Assembly (NCBI GenBank): GCA_040220455.1
Contig: JAVJUS010000130.1
Location: forward strand, 1-64,000
Source: JAVJUS01 sp040220455
GTDB taxonomy: Bacteria; Pseudomonadota; Alphaproteobacteria; DSM-16000; Inquilinaceae
Direction of reading: 5' to 3'
Length of the DNA stretch: 64,000 bases
In this document: piece after piece, positions 28,280 to 37,466 of the stretch
Numbering within the stretch: the stretch's first letter is position 1
Layout of the letters: each line of letters starts with the position of its first letter
Made by a program: the position numbers and the translations under genes
The notes under the pieces: model-generated
Seen by the model: only the letters and a program-made list of their open reading frames with translations
Database searches by the model: none
Told to the model about the DNA's origin: nothing

Positions 28280-30064
28280 CTACCGCGCCACGGCGTAGGC
28301 CTGCATCAGGCGCGGCGTCGCCGCCGCCTTGACCATCCCGCCTTCCCGCGCGACGGCCGTCAGGCGGCCGACCGACCAGTCGTCGGCGACCGTCACGCCA
28401 TGCCCGCGCTCGCGGAGTGCCCCGATCGTCGCGTCCGGGAAGCGTCCCTCGATCGTCAGGCCACCGGGCTGCCCCTGGCGTGGCCAGAACGAGCTCGGCA
28501 CGTGCGTCGTGTGGAACAGCGGCGCGTCGATCGCGGCCTGCAGGTCGAGGCCGTGGAGCAGGTGGCGGACCAGGAAGATCGGCTGCCACTGGTCCTGCTG
28601 GTCGCCGCCCGGCGTGCCGCAGGCGATCCACGGCTCGCCGTCGCGCAGGATCAGGCTCGGCGTCAGCGTCGTGCGCGGCCGCTTGCCCGCCGCGAGCGTC
28701 GCCGGCAAGCCGGGCTCGAGCCGGAACATCTGCGCCCGGGTGGTCAGCGCGAAGCCCAGGTCGGGAATCGCCGGCGAGCTCTGCAGCCAGCCGCCCGACG
28801 GCGTGGCGGAGACCATGTTGCCCCAGCGGTCGACCACGTCGAGATGAACCGTGTCGCCGCGCTTCTCGCCCAGATGCGCCATGGTCGGCTCGCCCGCCCC
28901 GGCGGCCGTCGGATCCTCGGCGCCCTTGACCGCGAGCGCCCGGTCGACCTGATCCTCGAAGCCCGCCAGGCGGCCCGGATCGAGGGTCGTCGACGCGCGC
29001 TCGCCGATCGTCGCCGCGCGCTCGGCGGCATAGGTGGCCGACAGGAGCCGGTCGAGCGGCACCTCGGCGAAATCCGGATCGCCGTAATAGGCGTCCCGGT
29101 CGGCCAGGGCCATCTTGGCGACCTCCGCCAGCACATGGACGAAGTCCGGACCCTGGGGGTCCATCGCCTCCAGATCGAAGGTCTCCAGCATGGCGAGCTG
29201 CTGGAGCAGCGCCGGCCCCTGCCCCCACGGGCCGGTCTTGAGCACGCTCACGCCGCGGAAGTCGCGGGCGACCGGTTCCTCCCAGGTGGCACGCCAGCGC
29301 GCCATGTCGTCGCCGGTCAGAAGCCCGCGATGGGCGCGGCCGGAGACGTCGAGCAGCTCCGCCTCCCGGCAGAACCGGTCGATCGCCTCGGCGACGAAGC
29401 CCTCGCGCCAGGCCCGGCGCACGGCCTCGATCCGCTCGAGCCGGTCGGTGCCGGCGGCGTCGGCGGCATCGAGCAGCCGGCGCCAGGTCACTGCCAGGGT
29501 CGGGTTGCGCACCAGGCTGCCGGCCGCGGGCGCCCCGCCGCCCGCCGTCAGCCAGATCGAGGCCGAGGTCGGCCAGTGCTCGCGGAACAGCGGCGCCGCC
29601 GTCTCGATCGCCGCCGCCGCGCCGGCGAGCAGGGGGAAGCCGTCGCGCGCATAGGCCATGGCCGGGGCCAGGACATCGGCGATGTCGGCCGTGCCGTAGT
29701 CGGCGAGCATCGTCAGCCAGCCATCCGTGGCGCCCGGCACCACGGCCGCCAGCAATCCGGTGCCGGGGATCAGGTCGAGGCCCAGATCGGCGAAGACCTC
29801 GGGCGTCGCCGCCGCCGGCGCCGGCCCCTGGGCGCACAGGACGCGGGCGCGGCCCTCCGCCGCACTCCAGATCACCGCGGGCATGTCCCCGCCGGGGCCG
29901 TTCAGGTGCGGCTCGACCACCTGGAGGACGAAGCCCGCCGCCACCGCGGCGTCGAAGGCGTTGCCCCCGGCCTCGAGCCGCGCCATGCCGACCTGCGAGG
30001 CGATCCAATGCGTCGAGGCGACGGCGCCGAAGGTGCCGCGCAGCTCGGGCCGGGTGGTGAACAT
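28280..30064 (-). CDS. Gamma-glutamyltransferase-like Ntn-hydrolase
   Basis: 594 residues. The precursor of a gamma-glutamyltransferase-family enzyme that cuts itself at Thr405 (GDTVHLDVVDRWGN) into large and small subunits; that Thr is the nucleophile. Other marks are GPGGDMPAVIW, SATPSGGW and the oxyanion-region GTPGGDQQDQW. No signal peptide is visible, so unlike classical periplasmic GGT it may be cytoplasmic, as in many alphaproteobacterial paralogues. It may use glutathione, gamma-glutamyl compounds or acylated amino acids. The ATG at 30064 has GGGAG; the frame stays open to 30412, but that stretch contains a terminator hairpin. Confidence 0.88.
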   Translation of the reverse strand: MFTTRPELRGTFGAVASTHWIASQVGMARLEAGGNAFDAAVAAGFVLQVVEPHLNGPGGDMPAVIWSAAEGRARVLCAQGPAPAAATPEVFADLGLDLIPGTGLLAAVVPGATDGWLTMLADYGTADIADVLAPAMAYARDGFPLLAGAAAAIETAAPLFREHWPTSASIWLTAGGGAPAAGSLVRNPTLAVTWRRLLDAADAAGTDRLERIEAVRRAWREGFVAEAIDRFCREAELLDVSGRAHRGLLTGDDMARWRATWEEPVARDFRGVSVLKTGPWGQGPALLQQLAMLETFDLEAMDPQGPDFVHVLAEVAKMALADRDAYYGDPDFAEVPLDRLLSATYAAERAATIGERASTTLDPGRLAGFEDQVDRALAVKGAEDPTAAGAGEPTMAHLGEKRGDTVHLDVVDRWGNMVSATPSGGWLQSSPAIPDLGFALTTRAQMFRLEPGLPATLAAGKRPRTTLTPSLILRDGEPWIACGTPGGDQQDQWQPIFLVRHLLHGLDLQAAIDAPLFHTTHVPSSFWPRQGQPGGLTIEGRFPDATIGALRERGHGVTVADDWSVGRLTAVAREGGMVKAAATPRLMQAYAVAR

Positions 30065-30455
30065 GGGTGCTCCCGTCACGGTCAGGCATCCGGGCGGCCC
30101 CGCAACCGCCCCGTGACGGCCGTTCTGGCGCGCCCGCGCCGGCGCGGCAACCCCCGATGCGCCCTTCCCCACCGACCGGACAGAAAAAAAGCCCCGCCGA
30201 AGCGGGGCCGGTCTCGCGCGGGCGAGATCCCGAAGGTCGGTCGATGGTGGAGTGCGTTGGCGATCTTGGACCGGCGCGATCGGCCGGTCGAGCGCCATCC
30301 TACCCGCCTCGCCGGCCCGCGACAGGCGCGCATCCGGGCGTCCGGCGAACGTGACTGGCCCTGCCTCGGGAGTGGACGCCTCCTGCCCCGTCCGGTAGAG
30401 GAAGCGGAGCATTCGGCACCGCGGCGTCGCAGCGATAGGCCCGACCGGGCGACCG
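30065..30455. other. Intergenic region with a terminator
   Basis: 391 bp between two minus-strand genes. Open frames cross it, but nothing resembles a known protein. The clear feature is the hairpin at 30184-30208. The GGT promoter must lie between about 30080 and 30180. Confidence 0.5.
30184..30208 (-). terminator. Rho-independent terminator of the MFS gene
   Basis: On the minus strand GCCCCGC-TTCG-GCGGGGC forms a perfect 7-bp stem with a TTCG tetraloop, followed by seven T. It lies 250 bp after the MFS stop and 120 bp before the GGT start, so it separates the two transcripts or acts in the GGT leader. Confidence 0.88.
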
Positions 30456-31793
30456 TCAGTCGCTTGCCTGCGCCTGGGCCCGGCCCCGAGCGGGCGCGGC
30501 GAAGTCGAATTCGAACTGCTCCTCCTCCGGCTCCCGGTCCATCGGGCGGAGCTGGGGGGTCGAGGCGAAGACGCCGGTGTCGTGCGCCGGCCAGGCGGCG
30601 GCCTCCTCGCCTTCCGCCTCGGCCGTCGCGCCCTCCTCGCGCGCCGTCATGCGCAGGAAGGCGAAGGCGGACAGGGCGGCCAGCACCGCGGCGATGAAGG
30701 CGAGCAGCCCGGGCGGACCGAACCGCTCCATCGCCGTGGAGGCGACAGGCCCCGCGATCATGGAGCCGATGGAGAAGCTGAGGATCAGCGTGGCCGCGGC
30801 GGGGACGATCGAGGTCTCGGGCAGCCGGTCGTTGGCATGCGCCACGGCGACGGCGTAGAGCGGGACGGCCGCGATGCCGGCGACGGCGGCGGCGAGCGCC
30901 ATGACCGCCGGCGTCGGCCCCAGCCGCGCCAGCGCCACCATGCCGACCCCCGCGCCGACCGCCAGGACCGCGGTCACCACGGCGAAGACCAGGCGCCGGT
31001 CGAGCCGGTCGGAGATCAGGCCCAGCGGGTACTGCACCGCCATGCCGGCGATCAGCGCCCCGGTCATGAACAGCGACGCGGTCCGGTCGTCGAAGCCCAG
31101 CCGGCCGGCGAAGACCGCGCCGAGGCCGAGGAACGCGCCCTGCACCGCCCCGATCCCGGCCGTGCCGACCATGCCGAGCGGCGTCTCCCTGTAGAGCCGC
31201 CAGGGCGAATAGGCCTTGTCCCCCACCCCGGCCGAGGCGATCTGCGGCGCCGGGATGCGGGTGATCACCACGGGCACGACGGCGATCGACATCAGGATGG
31301 AGGCGGTGACGAAGAGCACGAAGCCGTCGACCGAGCCGAGCCCGGTGAACAGCGGGCCGACGGCGTAGCCCGACATCATGGCGATCGCCGCGATGGAGAG
31401 CACCTGGCCGCGCAGATGCCGCGTCGCCTTGGCGTTGAGCCAGCTCTCCGCCACCGTGGCCAGCACCGCGAAGCTGAGCCCGGTCATCACCCGCAGGGCC
31501 ATCCAGAACGCCGGATCGACCCACAGGGCATGCGCCAGCACGACGGCGGAGATGATCGTGCCGACCGCGGCGAAGCTGCGGATATGCCCGATCTGCGCGA
31601 CGACCTTGGGCGCCTGGAACGTCCCGACCGCGTAGCCGAGGTAATAGGCCGCCGTCAGCCCGCCGATGCCGAGCGTCGAGAACCCCTCCCGATCCGCGCG
31701 CAGACCGAGGATGACGAACTGCAGACTGTTGCCCGCCAACAGCAGGAACAGCCCGAGGATCAGGGCGGAGACGGAGAGCAGGATCGCACGCAC
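30456..31793 (-). CDS. MFS transporter (YcaD-like)
   Basis: 445 residues, 12 membrane segments in two groups of six. The start resembles YcaD-type transporters (LAGNSLQFVILGLRADREG), with YYLGYAVGTFQAPKV and the cytoplasmic loop SDRLDRR between TM8 and TM9. The last 65 residues form an acidic cytosolic tail ending in EEEQFEFDFAAPARG, unusual for the family. The start is a GTG at 31793 with GAGG upstream. Substrate unknown. It is divergent from glutaryl-CoA dehydrogenase. Confidence 0.88.
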   Translation of the reverse strand: MRAILLSVSALILGLFLLLAGNSLQFVILGLRADREGFSTLGIGGLTAAYYLGYAVGTFQAPKVVAQIGHIRSFAAVGTIISAVVLAHALWVDPAFWMALRVMTGLSFAVLATVAESWLNAKATRHLRGQVLSIAAIAMMSGYAVGPLFTGLGSVDGFVLFVTASILMSIAVVPVVITRIPAPQIASAGVGDKAYSPWRLYRETPLGMVGTAGIGAVQGAFLGLGAVFAGRLGFDDRTASLFMTGALIAGMAVQYPLGLISDRLDRRLVFAVVTAVLAVGAGVGMVALARLGPTPAVMALAAAVAGIAAVPLYAVAVAHANDRLPETSIVPAAATLILSFSIGSMIAGPVASTAMERFGPPGLLAFIAAVLAALSAFAFLRMTAREEGATAEAEGEEAAAWPAHDTGVFASTPQLRPMDREPEEEQFEFDFAAPARGRAQAQASD

Positions 31794-32110
31794 GGCAACG
31801 TCGGCCTCTTGCCGGAGGGAAAGCGCGAGGGCGCGGAAGGACGGCGCCTCGTGGACCGATGCGGAGCGGCATCGGCGACGCCCGCCGCCGACACCGCCGA
31901 GCAGACCCGGCCAGAGGCGGCCCAGAGCCTACGCCTCCAAATGCCTGAAAACCCATGGCGATCCCGCACCCCGGCCATGAAATTTCCGGGACGGTGGGCG
32001 GGGATTGCCCATCGAAAGACCGCGGCTCACAACTCGCCCCACCCCTTCGACAGCCGCCCCGCCAAGCGCTATACCTGGCGGGTGCCGTTGCCGAGATCGG
32101 GAGAGCCGTC
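31794..32110. other. Divergent promoter region, no gene seen
   Basis: 317 bp between the MFS transporter and gcdH. Frames through it have no ribosome site and no family resemblance. No clear dyad or repeat was noticed. Confidence 0.45.
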
Positions 32111-33346
32111 ATGACCACCGCCGTCGCGCCGCCGGCCGGGGGCTCCGGGGAGAGGAAGGCCGCGAAGGACAAGCGCGCGGCCTTCGACTGGGCCGATCCG
32201 CTGGGTCTCGACGCCCTCCTGACCGAGGAGGAGCGCCTGGTGCGCGACACGGCGCACGACTACTGCCAGGAAAAGCTCCTGCCCCGCGTGCTGGAGGCCA
32301 ACCGGCACGAGGTCTTCCACCGGGAGATCCTGACCGAGATGGGCGAGCTCGGCCTGCTCGGCTGTACGTTGCCGGAGACGTACGGCTGCGCCGGGCTCGG
32401 GTACACGGCGTACGGGCTGGTCGCGCGGGAGGTGGAGCGCGTCGATTCCGGCTACCGCTCGGCCATGTCGGTGCAGTCCTCCCTGGTCATGCACCCGATC
32501 CACGCCTTCGGCACCGAGGACATGCGCCGCCGCCTGCTGCCCGAGCTCGCGGCAGGCCGCCTGGTCGGCTGCTTCGGGCTGACGGAGCCCGACGCCGGCT
32601 CCGACCCGGCCGCCATGAAGACCCGGGCGCGCAAGGCCGAGGGCGGCTACCGGCTGTCCGGCGCCAAGACCTGGATCACCAACTCCCCCATCGCCGACGT
32701 CTTCGTCGTCTGGGCCAAGGACGACGAGGGCGCGATCCGCGGCTTCGTGCTCGAAAAGGGCATGGACGGGCTGTCGGCACCCAAGATCGAGGGCAAGTTC
32801 TCCCTGCGCGCCTCGGTCACCGGCCAGATCGTCATGGAGGACGTGTTCTGCCCGGAGGCGAATGCCTTTCCCGAGATCCGCGGCCTCAAGGGCCCGTTCT
32901 CCTGCCTCAACAACGCACGCTACGGCATCGCCTGGGGCGCCATGGGCGCGGCGGAGTTCTGCTGGCACGCCGCGCGGCAGTATACCCTGGACCGGGAGAT
33001 GTTCGGCCGGCCGCTGGCGGCGACCCAGCTCGTCCAGAAGAAGCTGGCCGACATGCAGACCGACATCGCCCTCGGCCTCGCCGGCGCCCACCGGCTGGGC
33101 CGGCTCAAGGACGACGGCGCCTGCCCGCCCGAGGCGATCAGCCTGATGAAGCGCAACAACTGCGGCAAGGCGCTGGAGATCGCGCGCACCGCCCGCGACA
33201 TGCACGGCGGCAACGGCATCGCCGACGAGTATCATGTGATCCGACACGTGATGAACCTGGAGGCCGTGAATACCTACGAGGGCACCCACGACATCCACGC
33301 CCTGATTCTGGGCCGCGCCCAGACCGGCTTCCAGGCCTTCGGCTGA
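32111..33346 (+). CDS. gcdH: Glutaryl-CoA dehydrogenase
   Basis: 411 residues. An acyl-CoA dehydrogenase with FAD that oxidises and decarboxylates glutaryl-CoA to crotonyl-CoA in lysine, tryptophan or benzoate breakdown. GCDH-type features are FDWADPL and YCQEKLLPRV at the N-terminus, SGYRSAMSVQSSLVMHPI, GCFGLTEPDAGSDPAAMKT and the catalytic base Glu390 in NTYEGTHDIHALILGR. The ATG at 32111 begins a short Ala/Gly/Lys leader; conserved sequence starts about residue 24. It lies alone and divergent from the MFS gene. CoA-transferase or other lysine-degradation genes are not nearby. Confidence 0.95.
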   Translation: MTTAVAPPAGGSGERKAAKDKRAAFDWADPLGLDALLTEEERLVRDTAHDYCQEKLLPRVLEANRHEVFHREILTEMGELGLLGCTLPETYGCAGLGYTAYGLVAREVERVDSGYRSAMSVQSSLVMHPIHAFGTEDMRRRLLPELAAGRLVGCFGLTEPDAGSDPAAMKTRARKAEGGYRLSGAKTWITNSPIADVFVVWAKDDEGAIRGFVLEKGMDGLSAPKIEGKFSLRASVTGQIVMEDVFCPEANAFPEIRGLKGPFSCLNNARYGIAWGAMGAAEFCWHAARQYTLDREMFGRPLAATQLVQKKLADMQTDIALGLAGAHRLGRLKDDGACPPEAISLMKRNNCGKALEIARTARDMHGGNGIADEYHVIRHVMNLEAVNTYEGTHDIHALILGRAQTGFQAFG

Positions 33347-33355
33347 GAGGGCCGC

Positions 33356-34639
33356 CTACCGAAGCTCCTCGTCCAGCGCCTGGGTGGTGAAGGCGGTGCC
33401 CAGCGCGTCGGCGGTCGAGGAGAGCAAGTTCCACTCCGCCTCCAGCCGGCGCATCACGATCGACCAGCCGTCGGCCTGGGCCGCCCGGGGCGCGCCGGAC
33501 TCGATCAGGCTCGTGTAGTGGCCGAGCGCGGCATCCGCCGTCGCGTCGATCGAGAAGGCATCGGCGGTGCGCGAGGCCGCCGCACGCAGGGCCTCGGCCT
33601 CGCCCGCCGGGCGGTCGGCGGTCCAGGCCAGCGCCTCGGCGAAGGCGGCTTCGTCCGGGTCGCGCAGCAGGCGGCCGTTCTCGCCATCCCGCACCACCTC
33701 CCGCGCGCCGGGCGCGTCGATCGCGACCACCGGCGTGCCGGTCGCCATCGCCTCCGTCAGCACGAGACCCTGGGTCTCGCTGACCGAGGCGAAGGCGAAG
33801 GCGTCCATCGCCGCGTAGGCGCCGGTCAGGTCGTCGCCGGTCAGCGCGCCCGGCATGACCAGCCGGTCGGCCAGCCCGGCCTGACGGAAGATCCGGCGCA
33901 CCGGCTCCTGCGACGGCCCCTTGCCGACGATCAGGACATGGACTTCCGGGCGGTCCTTGGCGAAGGCGGCGATGGCGCGGGCCAGCCATTCCAGGTTCTT
34001 CTCCGGTGCCAGCCGGCCCAGATGGCCGACGACGAAGGCGTTGTCCGGCAGGCCGTGGGCCTCGCGGAACGCCCGGCCGTCGCCGGCGCGGAAGGCGTCC
34101 ACGTCGATCCCGGTCGGCACCACCTCGATCGTCGCCTCGACCCCGCGCCGCCGGATCGTGTCGCGCACGCTCTCGCTCGGCGCGAAGACCAGATCGCAGA
34201 GATTGGCGTAGCCCGTGGCGATCGCCGAGACGAAGCGGCGCAGCTTCTCCGAATCCCCCGGATAGTAGTGGGTGTAGTGCTCGTACATCGTGTGGTGGGT
34301 GAAGACGATCGGCAGCCCGCGCGACGCCGCCAGCCGCATCGCCGTGTCGCCCAGCAGGATCGGGTGGTGGCTGTGCACGACGTCGGGCCCGAAGGCGTCG
34401 ACCGCCTGGCTGACCTGCCCCGGCACCGGCAGGGCCAGGGAGAACCCGCTGTCATAGACGTTCTGGAGCGCCTTGACCCGGTAGACCCCGGGCTCGGTCG
34501 GCGCGCAGCCCGGATAGGTCGGGGCGACGACCAGCACCTCGTGGCCGCGCGCGCGGTAGGCGTCGGTGAAGCTCTGCACCGAGCGGGCGACGCCGCCGAC
34601 ATGGGGCGTGTAGGTGTTGGTCACCATGGCGATCTTCAT
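33356..34639 (-). CDS. GT4-family glycosyltransferase
   Basis: 427 residues, GT-B fold. The N-terminal domain has MVTNTYTPHVGGVARSV and HSHHPILLGDTA, and the C-terminal nucleotide-sugar domain has VGHLGRLAPEKN and the E-x7-E motif SETQGLVLTEA. It transfers a sugar from a nucleotide donor with retention; the closest look is to diacylglycerol glucosyltransferases and related GT4 enzymes. The start overlaps the stop of the upstream gene by 4 bp (ATGA), so the two are coupled. A 985-codon frame spans both genes only because it changes real frame midway. Acceptor unknown. Confidence 0.9.
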   Translation of the reverse strand: MKIAMVTNTYTPHVGGVARSVQSFTDAYRARGHEVLVVAPTYPGCAPTEPGVYRVKALQNVYDSGFSLALPVPGQVSQAVDAFGPDVVHSHHPILLGDTAMRLAASRGLPIVFTHHTMYEHYTHYYPGDSEKLRRFVSAIATGYANLCDLVFAPSESVRDTIRRRGVEATIEVVPTGIDVDAFRAGDGRAFREAHGLPDNAFVVGHLGRLAPEKNLEWLARAIAAFAKDRPEVHVLIVGKGPSQEPVRRIFRQAGLADRLVMPGALTGDDLTGAYAAMDAFAFASVSETQGLVLTEAMATGTPVVAIDAPGAREVVRDGENGRLLRDPDEAAFAEALAWTADRPAGEAEALRAAASRTADAFSIDATADAALGHYTSLIESGAPRAAQADGWSIVMRRLEAEWNLLSSTADALGTAFTTQALDEELR

Positions 34640-36882
34640 GACGCCGCTCCCCGGGCGATGACAGCGCGGCCTTCGGCCCCGTCGACGGTGACCGGCGCCG
34701 TCGTCGGCATCCGGATCGTGACGGGCGGCGCGGTCTCCCGCCAGGCGGCCTCCCACTCGACCACGATACGCTCGGGCTCCGGCGTGATCGTGACCGTGAC
34801 GGGGCCCCAGGGCGTCGGAGTCGGGCCGAAGGACAGGGGTTGCGGCCCGGTCAGCCAGTCGGGCGCCAGACCGCCGCCCAGGGTAAGCCCGTCCTTCGTC
34901 TCCCGCACGAAGCTGTTGCGCATGATCATCACCCATTCGGCCGCCGCCCAGACATGCTGGCCGTCGCCCATGCAGCCGCCATGCGAGCGCGGGTTGATCG
35001 CCTCGGGCCACTGGCCGGTCGGCGAGGCGAGCTCGGCGACCCGGCGGGTCAGCTCGAAATGGCGCGGATCGCCGGCGGCCTGGAACACCTGGGCGACATG
35101 CAGCGTCAGATAGGCGTTCACGCCGGAATGGATCATGTCCTGGAAGAACGCCCCGTCGACGAAGCAGGAGTCGTGCAGATAGGCAGCGAGGTCGAGCAGG
35201 CGTGGATCGGCCGGATCGAGCAGGTCGAGCGGATAGCCCGCGGCGATCGAGCCGATGGCGCCGGAATCGAGCCGACGGTCGGGCGCCGCCGGCAGGGCCG
35301 GCCGACCGATCCGTGCTGCGGCCCCGGCGAGGCTGCGGTCGACATCGGCGCGGAAGGTCCGGGCGTCGGCCTCGAACCGCTCGGCCTCGGTCGTCGCGCC
35401 GAAGGACCGGGCGAGCCGGGCGGCGGATTCGAGACCGGCGATGCCGAAGAAGTCGTCCCAGTAGTAGAAGTCGTTCGGGCCCAGATGCTCGGCGCTGAAG
35501 CCGGCCGGCAGCAGGCCCGGATGCCGCTCGGTGCCGGCGCCGGTGCGCTTGCGCGTGATCCAGCGCGCGCCCTTGACGATCGGGTCGCGCCATTCCGGCT
35601 TGACCGGCCGGCCGGTCAGGGCGGCGAAGCGCTCCAGGATCCACAGGGCGGCGCCGTTGGAATCCCACTCCCCGTCCTGGGACTTGAAGTAGCCGGCGAC
35701 GGTCTGGCGCTCCGGGAAGCGATCGAGCACCCGCTCCGCCCGCGCGTCGAAGCCGACGGCGAGCAGGGCGTTCAGGATGAAGGCGGCGTCGCGGAACCAG
35801 AAGCGCTTGTAGGTGAACGGCCCCGGATAGACGTCGCCGGGCGTGTGCAGGACCAGGGTCTGGATCGCCGCGTCGTAGAGCGCGCGCATCCGGGCGTCGG
35901 GCACGCTCAGCCGCGCCGCGCCGTCCAGCGCGTCGGACCAGGTGCCGGGCAGGCGGGTGGCGTCGTCCGCCGCGCCGCCCGCCAGCGGCACGGTCACGGT
36001 CACCCGGCGCCGGCCGCCCTCGAGCCGGAACAACGCGGCGGCGGTGGCGAGGCCGACATCGCAGCGCGCCTCGACGCTTTCCTCGCCATGGCCAAGATGG
36101 ATCAGGGCGTCGCCGTCGAAATACGTCGAGACGTGGTGGCCCTCGACCGGCGTGTCGAAGTCGACGGCTGGCGCATCCTCGATGCGCCAGCCGCGCCGGT
36201 TGCCGGCCAGCGCCACCTTGTGGACGAGCGAGATACCTTCCGGATTGTAAGGCCTGAGCGCGACGACAAGCCAGCCCTCGCCGTCGGCCTCCGCCTCCAG
36301 GGCGATGCGGCACAGCGCATGGCCGCCGTCCGGCACGGCGTCGACCCGCGACGACAGGCGCAAGGCCCCCTGCCCGGTCGTCGTGACCACGGCCGGCCCG
36401 TCGGCGAGATCGAGGCGCTGGAACGCCTCTATCGCGCGCGAGGGCAGGAGCCGCCGGCCGTCATCCGTGACCACCCAGGCGTCGAGCGACCAGCCGTCGT
36501 GATTGGGCGTGACGAGGCCGCGCGGATCGACCACCGGCAGGGCGTCGAGATCGGGCAGGCCGACCGCCGTCCAGTCGCGGTGGGTCAGGTTGATATGGGT
36601 GATCGAGAAGGCGCGCGGGACGAAGGACTCGCTGGACGGGTCGAACTGCCGCTCGACCCAGTAGGGCCACACCCAGTCGAGATTGTGCTGGATCACACGG
36701 CTGTTGATCAGCCCGCGCGCGTGCATGGCGACGCCGGCGCGCAGCAGCTCGGTCGGCACCGCGACCTCGGCTGGCTGGGTCAGCGACTGCAGCCGATTGA
36801 TCAGCGCGATCGGGTCGAGGAACCCGTGCGCCCGGGCCGCGCGCCTTAACAGGAATCGCCAGGGCAACCAACGCATCCACAC
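34636..36882 (-). CDS. Six-hairpin (alpha/alpha)6 glycoside hydrolase-like protein
   Basis: 748 residues. The N-terminal 290 residues are beta-rich. The C-terminal part has the aromatic and acidic motifs of (alpha/alpha)6-barrel glycosidases: TYKRFWFRDAAFILNALL, DGEWDSNGAALWILERF, FYYWDDFFGIAGL and QWPEAINPRSHGGC followed by GDGQHVWAAAEWVM. Candidate catalytic acids are in FRDAAF and QWPEAINP. No signal peptide, so probably cytosolic. It overlaps the GT4 gene by 4 bp, implying a joint task such as making and trimming a glycoside or polysaccharide. The precise family (GH15-, GH63- or debranching-like) cannot be settled by eye. Confidence 0.75.
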   Translation of the reverse strand: MWMRWLPWRFLLRRAARAHGFLDPIALINRLQSLTQPAEVAVPTELLRAGVAMHARGLINSRVIQHNLDWVWPYWVERQFDPSSESFVPRAFSITHINLTHRDWTAVGLPDLDALPVVDPRGLVTPNHDGWSLDAWVVTDDGRRLLPSRAIEAFQRLDLADGPAVVTTTGQGALRLSSRVDAVPDGGHALCRIALEAEADGEGWLVVALRPYNPEGISLVHKVALAGNRRGWRIEDAPAVDFDTPVEGHHVSTYFDGDALIHLGHGEESVEARCDVGLATAAALFRLEGGRRRVTVTVPLAGGAADDATRLPGTWSDALDGAARLSVPDARMRALYDAAIQTLVLHTPGDVYPGPFTYKRFWFRDAAFILNALLAVGFDARAERVLDRFPERQTVAGYFKSQDGEWDSNGAALWILERFAALTGRPVKPEWRDPIVKGARWITRKRTGAGTERHPGLLPAGFSAEHLGPNDFYYWDDFFGIAGLESAARLARSFGATTEAERFEADARTFRADVDRSLAGAAARIGRPALPAAPDRRLDSGAIGSIAAGYPLDLLDPADPRLLDLAAYLHDSCFVDGAFFQDMIHSGVNAYLTLHVAQVFQAAGDPRHFELTRRVAELASPTGQWPEAINPRSHGGCMGDGQHVWAAAEWVMIMRNSFVRETKDGLTLGGGLAPDWLTGPQPLSFGPTPTPWGPVTVTITPEPERIVVEWEAAWRETAPPVTIRMPTTAPVTVDGAEGRAVIARGAAS

Positions 36883-37004
36883 GTGTCAGCGCTCTCCCCG
36901 GCCGCTTCGCACCGCGGAGCGGAGCGGCGGCCGATGCTCGGAAACGATCGCGGCGCCGCCCACACGGGAGCGGCGCCGCCGGAAGGACTCTTCGCCGAAG
37001 GACG

Positions 37005-37466
37005 TCAACGTTCGTACAGGCCGGTCAGTTCCGCCTCGGCCAGGACATGGGGCATCGCCGCCTCCTCGACCTGTCGACAATCGGCGTCGGCGGGCAGGTC
37101 GAGGTTCGGCGTGCCCAGCGCCAGCAGGCGGAAGCTGTAGTGGTGGACGCCGTGATCGACCGGCGGGCACGGCCCGCCCCAGCCCTCGTTGCCGAAGTCG
37201 TTGAGCGCCTGGCGCGCGTCGCTCGGCTTGCCGTTGCCGTAGCCCTCCTCCAGGCCCGCCTTGTCCGGCGGCATGTCGAACACGGCCCAGTGGGCGAAGG
37301 TGTTGCGCGGCGCGTCCGGATCGTCGCAGATCAGCACAAGGCTCTTGGCATTCTTGGGCACCCCCGACCAGGCCATGGAGGGCGAGACGTCCCGGCCGTC
37401 GCAGGTGTGCCGCACGGGGATCCGCTCTCCGTCGCCGAAGGCGGTACTCGTCAAGGTCATCGTCAT
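37005..37466 (-). CDS. YbhB/YbcL-family PEBP (Raf kinase inhibitor-like) protein
   Basis: 153 residues. The PEBP fold is clear from HTCDGRDVSPSMAWSGVPKN, LICDDPDAPRNTFAHWAVFD, GPCPPVDHGVHHYSFRLLAL and a C-terminal helix. Bacterial members bind small anions or phospholipid head groups; their role is undefined. No signal peptide, so it is cytosolic, and its length is typical. It is followed on the minus strand 122 bp later by the six-hairpin hydrolase gene; cotranscription is uncertain. Confidence 0.93.
   Translation of the reverse strand: MTMTLTSTAFGDGERIPVRHTCDGRDVSPSMAWSGVPKNAKSLVLICDDPDAPRNTFAHWAVFDMPPDKAGLEEGYGNGKPSDARQALNDFGNEGWGGPCPPVDHGVHHYSFRLLALGTPNLDLPADADCRQVEEAAMPHVLAEAELTGLYER

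Noticed and set aside
27801..30089. 762-codon minus-strand frame overlapping the GGT-like gene
   Set aside because: Frame-shifted reading of the GGT-like gene that also runs over DUF1127 and repeat DNA.
30082..32250. 722-codon minus-strand frame over the MFS gene
   Set aside because: Arg/Gly/Ala-rich out-of-frame reading that crosses the terminator and the divergent promoter of gcdH.
33356..36313. 985-codon open frame across the GT4 and six-hairpin genes
   Set aside because: Only its first-listed end (33356-34639) encodes GT4 sequence. Above that it is an out-of-frame Arg/Ala-rich reading of the hydrolase gene, which has its own better frame and family motifs.
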